IMG/VR virus record: IMGVR_UViG_3300046318_000209
Coordinates: 1 to 43,152 of that record
Reading direction: 5' to 3' (one strand)
DNA length: 43,152 nt
Source of the DNA: a virus
Under the pieces are notes generated by a model, which saw only the letters and a list, made by a program, of their open reading frames with translations, was not told the origin of the DNA and did not search any database. Shown one piece after another: positions 12,018 through 19,387 of this stretch. The translations under genes and the position numbers were made by a program. The stretch's first letter is position 1; the number at the start of each line of letters is the position of its first letter.

Positions 12018-12299
12018 ATGAACATCGCACAAACAATCCTCTCGCAAATCAAGACTCTGGACGGCCGTGCTATGTGGGCCTGGGGTGCAAAGGACCTCGT
12101 CAATACTGGCTCCGGCCTGCAATTCAAAGTCGGTGGTTTGGCTAAGTTCAAAGGTCATGTTCTAATCAAGCTCAATGCCAGCGATCTGTATGACGTCGAG
12201 TTCTACAAGATCCGCAAAGGCGACATCAAAGTGACTAATACATTTTCGGATGTGTTTGCCGAAAACCTCGTCGAAGTGATCGACTCTGTTGTTCAATAA
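12018..12299 (+). CDS. conserved phage protein, 93 aa
   Basis: MNIAQTILSQIKTLDGRAMWAWGAKDLV then Gly-rich strands and INLN-like pattern LIKLNASDLYDVEFYKI. This is a frequent phage and plasmid family of unknown function. Ribosome-binding site AAGGA of the P15 leader. Confidence 0.75.
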   Translation: MNIAQTILSQIKTLDGRAMWAWGAKDLVNTGSGLQFKVGGLAKFKGHVLIKLNASDLYDVEFYKIRKGDIKVTNTFSDVFAENLVEVIDSVVQ

Positions 12300-12314
12300 T
12301 CCTGGAGAATTATT

Positions 12315-12752
12315 ATGATGCAAGCTGGCAAGTATTATGTGGGTGATCTGTGCTACGTTATGACAGACGCTGAGTGGGACGAGTTCTGCTCAATTACCAT
12401 TGACGGCTCTCGCTGCCTGGACGGCGAATTCCAATTCAAAGACGGTCGCCGTTTTGCCACTTACGGTACAATGTACGGCGACGGTTCCTACAGCGACCAA
12501 TATGGAAACGATTACGGTGTGGATGCCGGCTTGATTGGCTGCATTCGTATCGAGGATATCTCCGGCGAAAAGCTGGACGGGATTGAGCTCGGTGCAGTCC
12601 ACGAATTCGGTACGGACTTTGTGACCGGTGGTGGTCGCGGTGAGAAATTCTGGGCCGGTACTATCCAGTTTGGCCGCGTGGCAATTGAGACTGGCGATTC
12701 TAACTCATACGACGAAGATGAGGACGATGAAACCGATTGCTTTGACGAGTGA
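12315..12752 (+). CDS. conserved phage protein (YYVGDLCYVM type), 145 aa
   Basis: Opens MMQAGKYYVGDLCYVMTDAEWDEFC, a pattern found in many phage and bacterial proteins of unknown role. The middle is Gly/Tyr rich (YGTMYGDGSYSDQYGNDYG) and the end is a run of Asp/Glu. Likely a soluble beta-rich fold. Second gene of the P15 unit. Confidence 0.75.
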   Translation: MMQAGKYYVGDLCYVMTDAEWDEFCSITIDGSRCLDGEFQFKDGRRFATYGTMYGDGSYSDQYGNDYGVDAGLIGCIRIEDISGEKLDGIELGAVHEFGTDFVTGGGRGEKFWAGTIQFGRVAIETGDSNSYDEDEDDETDCFDE

Positions 12753-12801
12753 TCCAGGTTTTCAGAAAAGAATCGATTTTAAACGTGTTGAAGGAGCGAA
12801 A

Positions 12802-13077
12802 ATGACACTTACAGAGCAACAGTGCCAACTTCTGGCAAAGACCCTGAAATGGCAAGCTGCTGCGCCCGCTCGGGCAACAGTCAATTCTGAGGCCGCTTTT
12901 GTGAAGTATAAACTTGAAGTTCTTGGTGAAGTAGCACTCGCCAAACAATACTGGAGTTGGGTTTGCTCTGGTGCAAATCCTGGCTATTTTCCAGCAGAGA
13001 TTGATACCCTGCAAAGCGAGCTCAAAAAGATTGATCAGGGTGCGCAAATGCCTGCTTGGGGGACCTATGGTACTTGA
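12802..13077 (+). CDS. small hypothetical protein, 91 aa
   Basis: ATG 12802 follows GAAGGAGCGAAA. Helical, with an Ala-rich stretch (KWQAAAPARATVNSEAAFVK) and a Trp/Gly-containing C-terminus. Its 5' region has a decayed duplicate at 11101. Unknown function. Confidence 0.75.
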   Translation: MTLTEQQCQLLAKTLKWQAAAPARATVNSEAAFVKYKLEVLGEVALAKQYWSWVCSGANPGYFPAEIDTLQSELKKIDQGAQMPAWGTYGT

Positions 13078-13080
13078 ATA

Positions 13081-13099
13081 ACCTTTCAAAGTTGAAGGT
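13081..13099 (+). other. hairpin upstream of P16 (PeSL-type)
   Basis: ACCTT-T-CAA, AG, TTG-AAGGT forms a short stem ending 7 nt before the -35 box. It begins at the stop codon of the preceding gene. Confidence 0.55.
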
Positions 13100-13106
13100 C
13101 ATTGCG

Positions 13107-13135
13107 TTGCCCTAATTATAGATCCAGAAGATAAT
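13107..13135 (+). promoter_or_regulatory. early sigma70-type promoter P16
   Basis: TTGCCC 13107-13112, 17-bp spacer, GATAAT 13130-13135, then AGGGCATCGCAAACG, an intermediate between the two leader classes. Confidence 0.85.
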
Positions 13136-13166
13136 AGGGCATCGCAAACGAAATTGGAGATTGAAA

Positions 13167-13385
13167 ATGAAAGTTTATTCACTGTTGGGATTCGTGGACT
13201 ACGAAGGCCAAGACTTACTGGGGGTGTTCGGCTCCCTGGAAGATTTGATGAAGGTAGTGGATGGATTCGAACGCCGTGTGCGGTTCGATGGCGTGGAAGT
13301 GATATCCAACTTTGATCAGGTGGGATACGTGGTGTCCGAACTGGGTTCCAAGATAGATGTATTGGGTGAAGTCGAGTACGTGTAA
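13167..13385 (+). CDS. small hypothetical protein, 72 aa
   Basis: ATG 13167 after TTGGAGATTGAAA. Val/Asp/Glu-rich, alternating strands (VEVISNFDQVGYVVSELG). Single gene between P16 and P17. No known family. Confidence 0.7.
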   Translation: MKVYSLLGFVDYEGQDLLGVFGSLEDLMKVVDGFERRVRFDGVEVISNFDQVGYVVSELGSKIDVLGEVEYV

Positions 13386-13408
13386 TAAGCTTCGGCTTTG
13401 TACGGTTG

Positions 13409-13437
13409 TTGACCTAATTGCACAACTGGAAGATAAT
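13409..13437 (+). promoter_or_regulatory. early sigma70-type promoter P17
   Basis: TTGACC 13409-13414, 17-bp spacer TAATTGCACAACTGGAA, GATAAT 13432-13437, then AGAGTCATACCAAAGGA. AGCTTCGGCTTTGTACGG just before it looks like a weak stem-loop. Confidence 0.9.
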
Positions 13438-13457
13438 AGAGTCATACCAAAGGAAAT

Positions 13458-13670
13458 ATGATGACACGTAAAACCAAACTCTCTTATAATGAATGCAAAG
13501 CAGAACTGCAATTGATGTCTGATGCTTCATACGCCAAATACGGCAGCCACTCTTTCGCTGCAGGTTATTTTGAGTCAATGTTGGCTGAAGTTCTGGCCGA
13601 GTTGCCTAAGGCTACTCAAGATCGTCTGATCTTATCGGTTCGCACATCATCAGTGATGCAACCAAAATAA
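13458..13670 (+). CDS. small hypothetical protein, 70 aa
   Basis: Starts MMTRKTKLSYNECKAEL (second ATG at 13461). Middle helix with SFAAGYFESMLAEVLAELP is reminiscent of small phage proteins that pair with recombination or host factors, but this is only an impression. Own promoter P17. Confidence 0.7.
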   Translation: MMTRKTKLSYNECKAELQLMSDASYAKYGSHSFAAGYFESMLAEVLAELPKATQDRLILSVRTSSVMQPK

Positions 13671-13683
13671 AGGTGTTGAGCTG

Positions 13684-13712
13684 TTGACCTTTATATGTGC
13701 TCATGAGATAAT
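13684..13712 (+). promoter_or_regulatory. early sigma70-type promoter P18
   Basis: TTGACC 13684-13689, 17-bp spacer, GATAAT 13707-13712, then AGGGCACATCG. The leader to the next start is about 55 nt, longer than usual here. Confidence 0.85.
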
Positions 13713-13771
13713 AGGGCACATCGAACAAAACAGCGATGTTCTTTTTCAAACTTTTCAAGGAAATTTATATT

Positions 13772-14185
13772 ATGACAAACGTTTCTGCAAATGTGATCCA
13801 GTCCATGTTCAACCACCTGTCGGCTTCTTACTCTGCTGATGAAGCTAAAGACATTCTCGTCCAGAAGTACCCTGAGTCCGAAACCCTGATCAAGGAATTC
13901 AAGGTCGATGGTCTCCGTACTACCGTTGTCGAAATGGGTAAAGTTAAATCCGTGACCGAAGCCGGTTCGACCGTGGCTACCGATCTCAAGACTGCAGTCA
14001 AGACCAAGGTCGCTAAGCCAAAGACTGAGTCTGCTCCTAAGAAGGAGTCTAAGGTTGATCTGGCTCGTGCGATGTACAATCAAAGTGAAAATAAGACACG
14101 CGCAGTCGTTGTTGCAATGTTTATGGAAAAGCTTGGCATGAGCAAAGCTATGGCATCGACATACTTCTATTCTTGCAGGGCCTGA
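13772..14185 (+). CDS. basic protein with C-terminal GMSKAMASTYFYS domain, 137 aa
   Basis: N-terminal 65 residues are helical; a Lys/Ala/Val linker follows (residues 68-95), then the module shared with 3136 (LARAMYNQSE...FMEKLGMSKAMASTYFYS). The start is at 13772 because AAGGA lies 12 nt upstream and no credible site precedes 13736. The stop is overlapped by the convergent endonuclease gene. The shared module may bind DNA; function unknown. Confidence 0.8.
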   Translation: MTNVSANVIQSMFNHLSASYSADEAKDILVQKYPESETLIKEFKVDGLRTTVVEMGKVKSVTEAGSTVATDLKTAVKTKVAKPKTESAPKKESKVDLARAMYNQSENKTRAVVVAMFMEKLGMSKAMASTYFYSCRA

Positions 14186-14754
14186 CCTTTTTCTAGGTAC
14201 TCAACGAGCAATTTCAACTCGTTGAGTGTACTGTCTGTTTTAATAGAATTTGCTCTGAAAGATATGATTGATACATTGCCCTGCACATAACCTTTAGAAG
14301 GAATGGTTTTATCAATTGAAGCACACCACTGTAGGTTATTGCCGGACAGGTCGAATTCCACATCATAAACCGGGCATTTGTTGTCTTGTGGCCAGATTGT
14401 TTGGATGTATTCGATAGTAAGATCAAATGGCAAGTCCTCTTTCTTCGATCGAAGTTTTACTCTTGATAACATACGGCGTTGGATGTATAATAGATTTCCC
14501 CGTTGTTGATCGCGCCAGTCCTTATGATAAGCGCGCATCAATTCCGGGTGATCTTTAGACCACTTAGTGTTATACTGCTTCTTAGAATCAATATTGCGCG
14601 CATAAGAGTTGTGGGAGTTTTGTTTATCACATAAAATACATGATTGATTACTTACGCGTCGGGGAGATAAGTGCCCTCGAGGGCACGGTCTTCCGGTAAA
14701 GAATGTGGATTGGCCTAGTTGAACGGCTTCTTTTCTTGTAGTTGCTTGTGTCAT
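14167..14754 (-). CDS. HNH-type homing endonuclease with zinc finger, 195 aa
   Basis: Minus strand against the local trend. Residues 22-45 carry a CPRGH...CILC zinc-binding pattern, followed by a basic Tyr/Lys/Arg region. The C-terminal half has WPQDNKCPVYDVEFDL and WCASIDKTIPSKGYVQGN, the layout of phage HNH/Endo VII-like homing endonucleases. AAGGAG precedes the ATG, and TATAAATA 23 nt upstream looks like a T4-type late promoter. AT-rich. Its 3' end overlaps the neighbouring gene by 19 bp. Confidence 0.75.
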   Translation of the reverse strand: MTQATTRKEAVQLGQSTFFTGRPCPRGHLSPRRVSNQSCILCDKQNSHNSYARNIDSKKQYNTKWSKDHPELMRAYHKDWRDQQRGNLLYIQRRMLSRVKLRSKKEDLPFDLTIEYIQTIWPQDNKCPVYDVEFDLSGNNLQWCASIDKTIPSKGYVQGNVSIISFRANSIKTDSTLNELKLLVEYLEKGQALQE

Positions 14755-14776
14755 TCAATCTCCTTAATAGCACGAG

Positions 14777-14784
14777 TATTTATA
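14777..14784 (-). promoter_or_regulatory. T4-type late promoter candidate
   Basis: TATAAATA on the minus strand, 23 bp upstream of the endonuclease start. The octamer matches the T4 late consensus exactly. T4 homing endonuclease genes are often expressed late. Confidence 0.55.
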
Positions 14785-14833
14785 TAACCCGAAGCACAAT
14801 TCCCGTGCATACTATAAACAATTTGGAGTATTA

Positions 14834-15274
14834 ATGGATAAAGAATTTAACGATGGTGAACAGTTCACCCTTAACATTGAAAAATGTATTGTTGACAAGT
14901 CTATTCCCGCGGTAATTCGCGAGACTTTTGTTCATTTGCGTGAACATGGATACATTAATGTCGGCAAGTATTTCAAAGAGATGTCTGACGTCGACCTGGA
15001 CACGCTACAGATGTTAGCTGAGTATACACACCCCGACGTCGAAGCTACTGAAGAACAAATGCAACGAGGTTACGAGTACTTGACTCTGCTCGGCCTAGCG
15101 ATGTTGGTTGGTGAAGGCCACGAATTGACGGAGCAGGCATGTGAGAATAGTCTGAGGGTCATGATCTCATATGTGACCATTGAAACTCTGGCTCGCAAGA
15201 ACCTCGTTGAAGCATTTCATGAGAATTGGTCTATGGACCTGGACGATGCAAAACCAATCGTCAAAGCAAAATAA
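14834..15274 (+). CDS. conserved phage hypothetical protein, 146 aa
   Basis: ATG 14834 after TTTGGAGTATTA. Acidic and all-helical (LREHGYINVGKYFKEMSDVDLDTLQMLAEY). Proteins of this kind accompany replication or RNA-ligase genes in T4-like phages, but I know no function. Divergent from the endonuclease gene across a 79-bp spacer. Confidence 0.7.
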   Translation: MDKEFNDGEQFTLNIEKCIVDKSIPAVIRETFVHLREHGYINVGKYFKEMSDVDLDTLQMLAEYTHPDVEATEEQMQRGYEYLTLLGLAMLVGEGHELTEQACENSLRVMISYVTIETLARKNLVEAFHENWSMDLDDAKPIVKAK

Positions 15275-15282
15275 TACTACAA

Positions 15283-15708
15283 ATGCCTAGACAAAAGACA
15301 CTGTGCGACATTGGTGGTTGTGAGAACTTGACGAGTGGAAAGTTGTGTAAGTCACATGATCTCGCGCGGCGGGCTTCGGATAAAACACCACAAGAATATC
15401 GTAGACAATGGCATCTGTATAACAAATATGGATTGACGGTAGAAGAGTTTGATGCTTGGTGGATAGTATTTAAGGGTAGGTGTGGTATTTGCAGGAGCTT
15501 GATGAAAATGCCGACCAATACTCGTGGTCAAGCTCTTGACGTTGTAGCAGTTGATCATGACCACGGTACCGGGAAAGTTCGTGGATTGTTGTGCAATGCC
15601 TGCAATAAGGGCCTGGGACTGTTCAGGGATAATATTAAAAACTTAAATGGAGCCATCAAATGGCTGGAGATGTGTAATGAGAAAACTAGCAACCATTCGA
15701 AAAATTGA
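15283..15708 (+). CDS. recombination endonuclease VII-like nuclease, 141 aa
   Basis: N-terminus has a C...C...C..H zinc-like cluster. GRCGICRS (about residues 67-74), VAVDHDHGTGKVRGLLCNACNKGLG and FRDNIKNLNGAIKWL make the classic Endo VII/HNH core: a zinc knuckle of two CxxC pairs around the DHDH catalytic motif. T4 gp49 resolves branched DNA during packaging; small relatives may instead be homing endonucleases. ATG 15283 chosen since the frame upstream is inside the 14834 gene. Overlaps the RNA ligase gene by 32 bp. Confidence 0.85.
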   Translation: MPRQKTLCDIGGCENLTSGKLCKSHDLARRASDKTPQEYRRQWHLYNKYGLTVEEFDAWWIVFKGRCGICRSLMKMPTNTRGQALDVVAVDHDHGTGKVRGLLCNACNKGLGLFRDNIKNLNGAIKWLEMCNEKTSNHSKN

Positions 15709-16732
15709 CAATGTTAAAGCAATCCCCGAAGCAGATAAAATCTGTGCCTATCAAGTAGGTGGGTGGTGGGTTGTCGATGCGGTGGGTAAGTATAAAATCA
15801 ACGACCTTGTGGTTTTCTGTGAGGTGGACTCGTTCGTACCAACTGCCCTGGCTCCGTTTCTGACCAAACCTGGCCACTTCGCGAAGACATACTCCGTCAC
15901 AAACGAAGATGGCACTGTTACCACAATTGAGGGTGAACGTCTCCGTACTGTCAAGTTACGCGGTCAGCTATCGCAAGGTCTGCTACTGCCAATTCCGGAA
16001 GACACTATCAAGGGTGCTGGTAGTCTGATTGCTGATGGGCTGGATGTAACTGACCACCTCGGTATTTTGAAGTGGGAGGCTCCAGTCAATGCTCAGCTAG
16101 CTGGTATGGCAAGGGGCAATTTCCCAACTGCAGTTCCGAAGACTGATCAGGAACGTATTCAGAATTTGACTCGCGAGCTCCAGAAGTGGACCATGGACGA
16201 AACAACTTGGGAAGTGACTGAGAAGCTTGACGGATCATCATGCACATTCTTTATGGATGGTGAAGGAGAGTTTCATGTCTGCAGCCGTAACCTGAACTTG
16301 AAGCAGGATGAATTTAACACATTTTGGAAGGCCGCTGTCCATTACAATGTCGAAAGCACCATGCGTACTTTTGGCTTGTTAAATGTAGCAATCCAAGGTG
16401 AGTTGATTGGTGAAGGTATTCAGGGTAACCCATACGGTATCAAAGGCCATGAATTTCATTGCTTTGACATTTACGACGTGAAGTTGGGTCAGTACATGAA
16501 GCCAAACGATCGTCGTGCCACATGTGAGTTCATGAAGATCAAGCACGTGCCGGTGATCGAAAAGAACTGGCGTCTGGTTGAGAATACTACCAAGCTGCTT
16601 TCAATTGCTGAGGGCAAGTCTGTACTAAATGTTGGTACAGAGCGTGAGGGCCTTGTTTTTAAAAATAACAAGGAGCACAACGTTTCTTTTAAGGCTATCT
16701 CAAACAAATTCCTCTTGAAAGGTGGTGACTGA
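15677..16732 (+). CDS. RNA ligase, DRB0094/Rnl5 type, 351 aa
   Basis: Seals RNA 3'-OH/5'-phosphate nicks through a covalent AMP-lysine. Residues 1-130 form the OB-fold N-terminal domain typical of the Deinococcus-type ligase (VGGWWVVDAVGKYKINDLVVF). The nucleotidyltransferase motifs are visible: I EKLDG with Lys183, CSRNLNLK, III IQGELIGEG, IV EGLVFKN and V VSFKAIS. Length fits the family. Start at ATG 15677 overlaps the nuclease gene. It is one of two unrelated RNA ligases in the window. Confidence 0.9.
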   Translation: MRKLATIRKIDNVKAIPEADKICAYQVGGWWVVDAVGKYKINDLVVFCEVDSFVPTALAPFLTKPGHFAKTYSVTNEDGTVTTIEGERLRTVKLRGQLSQGLLLPIPEDTIKGAGSLIADGLDVTDHLGILKWEAPVNAQLAGMARGNFPTAVPKTDQERIQNLTRELQKWTMDETTWEVTEKLDGSSCTFFMDGEGEFHVCSRNLNLKQDEFNTFWKAAVHYNVESTMRTFGLLNVAIQGELIGEGIQGNPYGIKGHEFHCFDIYDVKLGQYMKPNDRRATCEFMKIKHVPVIEKNWRLVENTTKLLSIAEGKSVLNVGTEREGLVFKNNKEHNVSFKAISNKFLLKGGD

Positions 16733-17016
16733 TGGGTGTATCGTATTGCGCAGTAATCGTTGTTGGTCTTCCCACAGAGGAAGTTGACTTTGACCAAGAA
16801 GTTGCGGAGGATTGTGGACTCGATTCATTCAGCCCTTCCTATGATGCTCCTTGGGAAGACTGCCTTGTTGGCGTGCCGGTTGTTCAGACTCACGACTACA
16901 ATTACAAGAGCATCAAACCCAACGACTTGCGGACTAATATTGAGAAAGCTGAGATCAAGTTTAAAAAGGCAACTGGACTTGATGCCCGCGTCTTTTTGAC
17001 AACATATGGTTGGTGA
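16732..17016 (+). CDS. hypothetical protein, 94 aa
   Basis: Overlaps the RNA ligase stop by one base (TGATG). Begins MGVSYCAVIVVGLPTEEVDF, a beta strand followed by acidic helices; later IEKAEIKFKKATGLDARVFL. Likely a small alpha/beta protein made together with the ligase. Not recognised. Confidence 0.7.
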   Translation: MGVSYCAVIVVGLPTEEVDFDQEVAEDCGLDSFSPSYDAPWEDCLVGVPVVQTHDYNYKSIKPNDLRTNIEKAEIKFKKATGLDARVFLTTYGW

Positions 17017-17219
17017 TGAGTGAGTTCTGGGGTACTAATCCCCGACCCACCTACGCCCGGCCAGAACCTCCTCCGATGCCTCCTGAAAGAAAACTCCCGT
17101 GCCATCACCTAGACTACTGTCCCCTAAAAAGATTGTTGTCCACACATACAGTGGAATCAGCCACGCCAGTGTGCTCAAGCTGCTCCGCGCTCGCAAGTCA
17201 AAAAAGTACGGGTTCCTAG
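17016..17219 (+). CDS. Pro-rich short ORF overlapping the next gene, 67 aa
   Basis: ATG 17016 overlaps the previous stop. The first 37 residues (MSEFWGTNPRPTYARPEPPP and on) look like a real phage protein; the remainder lies in another phase of the 17099 frame and looks like read-out. The genuine product may end earlier by frameshifting or the frame may be partly spurious. Confidence 0.45.
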   Translation: MSEFWGTNPRPTYARPEPPPMPPERKLPCHHLDYCPLKRLLSTHTVESATPVCSSCSALASQKSTGS

Positions 17220-17293
17220 AAGTCGCCTATGATGTTGAGGAACTCGACAAAGACTGTTATAATGTTCGTATGGAATATACTGTGAAAGACTAA
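17099..17293 (+). CDS. hypothetical protein with GTG start, 64 aa
   Basis: KKIVVHTYSGISHASVLKLLRARKSKKYGFLEVAYDVEEL is protein-like and ends 2 nt before the nucleotidyltransferase gene. The only upstream start is GTG 17099, without a clear ribosome-binding site, inside the 17016 frame. The two may form one product through a -1 shift near CCCCTAAAAAG (17121-17131). Confidence 0.5.
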   Translation: MPSPRLLSPKKIVVHTYSGISHASVLKLLRARKSKKYGFLEVAYDVEELDKDCYNVRMEYTVKD

Positions 17294-17295
17294 TT

Positions 17296-18294
17296 ATGGA
17301 AAATCAAATGAAGCGTGGTTTCAAACGCAAGACAATTGAAGCGGTGATTCGTGGCAAGATGAAATCGTGGCTGTCGTCAATTGACCACATCGAGCTCCGC
17401 GACAAAATCAAGAACAGCTACATCGTCACTGGTGGTGCAATCACGTCGATGCTGCTTGGTGAGAAACCAAATGATTTTGATGTCTATTTGAATGACGCGG
17501 ACGTTGCAGCAAGACTGGCTAACTATTACATCAGCCGCTTGCCTGCAGTGGAGAATGATATGACAAAGACTCCGATCGTGTCGGTTCCCGAGTCTCGCGA
17601 CCGCGTTGAAATTAAGGTTCAGTCTGCTGGTGTTGCTGGTGAAGATATGGACCAGAACAAGTATGAGTACTTTGAGCAGTACGCTGACGGTTCTCAACGA
17701 GCTGCTGCTTACCTCGATGCAATGGCTGCCAAGAAGACCGGCAAGTACACGTCGGTTGCAATTACAACAAACGCAATCACACTGACTGATGACGTTCAGA
17801 TTGTTTTGCGTTTTGTTGGTAGCCCGGACGTTATCCACACCAACTATGACTTTGTGCACACAACAAACTGGTTTACGGAAGAAGGTGGTCTAGTTCTCCG
17901 TCAAGAGGCGTTGGAATCTACTCTGGCCCGCGAATTGCAATACATCGGTAGCAAGTATCCCGTCTGCTCCATGTTCCGCTTGAAGAAATTCATCAAACGT
18001 GGCTGGACAATCACGGCTGGTGAAATGGTCAAGATTGCATATGACATTTCCAAGTTGGATCTCGACAACATCGAGGTGTTGCAGGAGCAATTGACTGGTG
18101 TCGACGCTGCGTACTTTCGTCAGATTATTGATCTGCTTCGCAAGGAAGATAAACCAATCGAGCGGACCTATCTGTTCGAACTTGTAAACCGTATTTTCGA
18201 TGAAGAGTGGGAAGTACTTGAAGTGATTGAATCAAATAATGAAAACCTGGATAACGACACAAGCAGCTGCAACGTGCAATTTCATTCGGAATGA
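17296..18294 (+). CDS. nucleotidyltransferase-fold protein, 332 aa
   Basis: YIVTGGAITSMLLGEKPNDFDVYL (residues 42-65) is the DNA-polymerase-beta/CCA-adding type core: GG turn, then D60-x-D62 metal ligands. Helices follow, with LRQEALESTLARELQYIG and a C-terminal all-helical region. Such enzymes add nucleotides to RNA, proteins or small molecules. Its place three small genes after the RNA ligase suggests RNA as substrate, but this is inference. T4-like relatives have similar unassigned proteins. Confidence 0.75.
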   Translation: MENQMKRGFKRKTIEAVIRGKMKSWLSSIDHIELRDKIKNSYIVTGGAITSMLLGEKPNDFDVYLNDADVAARLANYYISRLPAVENDMTKTPIVSVPESRDRVEIKVQSAGVAGEDMDQNKYEYFEQYADGSQRAAAYLDAMAAKKTGKYTSVAITTNAITLTDDVQIVLRFVGSPDVIHTNYDFVHTTNWFTEEGGLVLRQEALESTLARELQYIGSKYPVCSMFRLKKFIKRGWTITAGEMVKIAYDISKLDLDNIEVLQEQLTGVDAAYFRQIIDLLRKEDKPIERTYLFELVNRIFDEEWEVLEVIESNNENLDNDTSSCNVQFHSE

Positions 18295-18538
18295 CTTCCG
18301 ATCCAACCGAATTCGGTTCAGCATTGAGTTGTTGGCCTGGGCTATCAGTATCGGCTGTAGTATCACAATGGCAACTACTGTACCCAACCCTCCACTCATC
18401 ATCCTCTATCCTATCTGGATTGTTGGTTGCTGTCTATACGCTTGGGCCGCATGGTCTCGTAAGTCCGTAGGAATGTTGGCTAACTATCTACTACTGGTGA
18501 CAATCGACACCATTGGTTTGTTAAGGATGTGGTTATGA
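18239..18538 (+). CDS. integral membrane protein, three helices, 99 aa
   Basis: ATG 18239 lies inside the end of the 17296 gene. Hydrophobic stretches at about residues 27-45 (IELLAWAISIGCSITMA), 50-70 (PPLIILYPIWIVGCCLYAWAA) and 77-96 (SVGMLANYLLLVTIDTIGLL). An N-terminal amphipathic NFIRNDF segment precedes them. Conserved in T4-like phages as an unknown membrane protein. Confidence 0.75.
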   Translation: MKTWITTQAAATCNFIRNDFRSNRIRFSIELLAWAISIGCSITMATTVPNPPLIILYPIWIVGCCLYAWAAWSRKSVGMLANYLLLVTIDTIGLLRMWL

Positions 18539-18762
18539 CGGTTCCTTGCGAGCGCACTAATGCAGTTATATCCACACATAGCTTCCTACTATCACTCTGC
18601 AACACAACACAAACACCGAGGGTGCCAAAGTCAGTGCGACAACAGGCAGCACATCTACTCCGCCACTACCCAAGTAAGTTTGAGATGGATGTGATAGCAG
18701 ATCGGGAGGATAATGTACCCGAGGCAATTAAGATTAAAATCTTCGGCCGCAGTTTTAAATAA
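18535..18762 (+). CDS. BPSL0761-like small protein, 75 aa
   Basis: MTVPCERTNAVISTHSFLL, then TPRVPKSVRQQAAHLLRHYPS, fits the pattern MT.P.ERT.A...FL...PR.P..VR..A..LLRHYP of a family known from Burkholderia and relatives and from some phages. Function unknown. Overlaps the previous stop (ATGA). It is one of the few clues to a beta-proteobacterial host. Confidence 0.7.
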   Translation: MTVPCERTNAVISTHSFLLSLCNTTQTPRVPKSVRQQAAHLLRHYPSKFEMDVIADREDNVPEAIKIKIFGRSFK

Positions 18763-18771
18763 GGATTGACG

Positions 18772-19023
18772 ATGGTTAAATTGTATACAGTGAAAGTTTC
18801 TTTTGATTATGTGGTGGTTGCTGAAGACCAACACGATGCATATCAAGTTGGTCTGGGGTATGTCAAGGATGCGTTAAGTGACATGAGTATCCACGACGTT
18901 GATATGGAAGTCACATCCGGTGTGAGTGCATATGGATGGGATGATGATTGTCTTCCTTACGGGGGAGATGGTCGTAAACGTACACGCGATTATAAGCAGG
19001 AGATTAAAGATGAGCAAAAGTAA
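18772..19023 (+). CDS. hypothetical protein, 83 aa
   Basis: ATG 18772 after AAGGATTGACG. A beta strand LYTVKVSFDYVVVAED, then a helix DAYQVGLGYVKDALSD, an arrangement seen in small phage proteins that process periodic beta-alpha folds. The end is highly charged. Unknown. Confidence 0.7.
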   Translation: MVKLYTVKVSFDYVVVAEDQHDAYQVGLGYVKDALSDMSIHDVDMEVTSGVSAYGWDDDCLPYGGDGRKRTRDYKQEIKDEQK

Positions 19024-19387
19024 ACGTATTGAAGGCCCCTTTACAAATAAGTTCGGCCAAACATTCAACCCAGGAGATCAAGCTATTGCAGTTACCACCT
19101 GCACCGGTCGAACAAACATTTCCCGCGTTGAGTATGTTGGTTATATTGAACGAAGCAGATATAATTGGCACACGAAGAAGACTGATAAGGAGAAGTTTGT
19201 TCAAATTCGCCGCCCCACCAGCAAGTTCACTTCCTTCTGGAAGGGGACCGACGAGAAGGCAAGCCGGCCGTATGGTGATCGAGAAGTTGAGTATCGAGAT
19301 GTTTCCAGTACAATTATCTCTACATTGCAATACAATAACATTATTGCTGCCACCGCATCTGTTGATGAAGTGATTAAGGCCGTGTAA
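19010..19387 (+). CDS. hypothetical protein, 125 aa
   Basis: ATG 19010 follows AGGAGATTAAAG inside the end of the 18772 gene. Begins MSKSKRIEGPFTNKFGQTFN, then GDQAIAVTTCTGRTNISRVEYVGYIE, a barrel-like region (SH3-like impression only). C-terminal helix VDEVIKAV. Not recognised with confidence. Confidence 0.7.
   Translation: MSKSKRIEGPFTNKFGQTFNPGDQAIAVTTCTGRTNISRVEYVGYIERSRYNWHTKKTDKEKFVQIRRPTSKFTSFWKGTDEKASRPYGDREVEYRDVSSTIISTLQYNNIIAATASVDEVIKAV

Noticed and set aside
17377-17859. 160-codon minus-strand ORF
   Set aside because: Shadow of the nucleotidyltransferase gene; no start signal.
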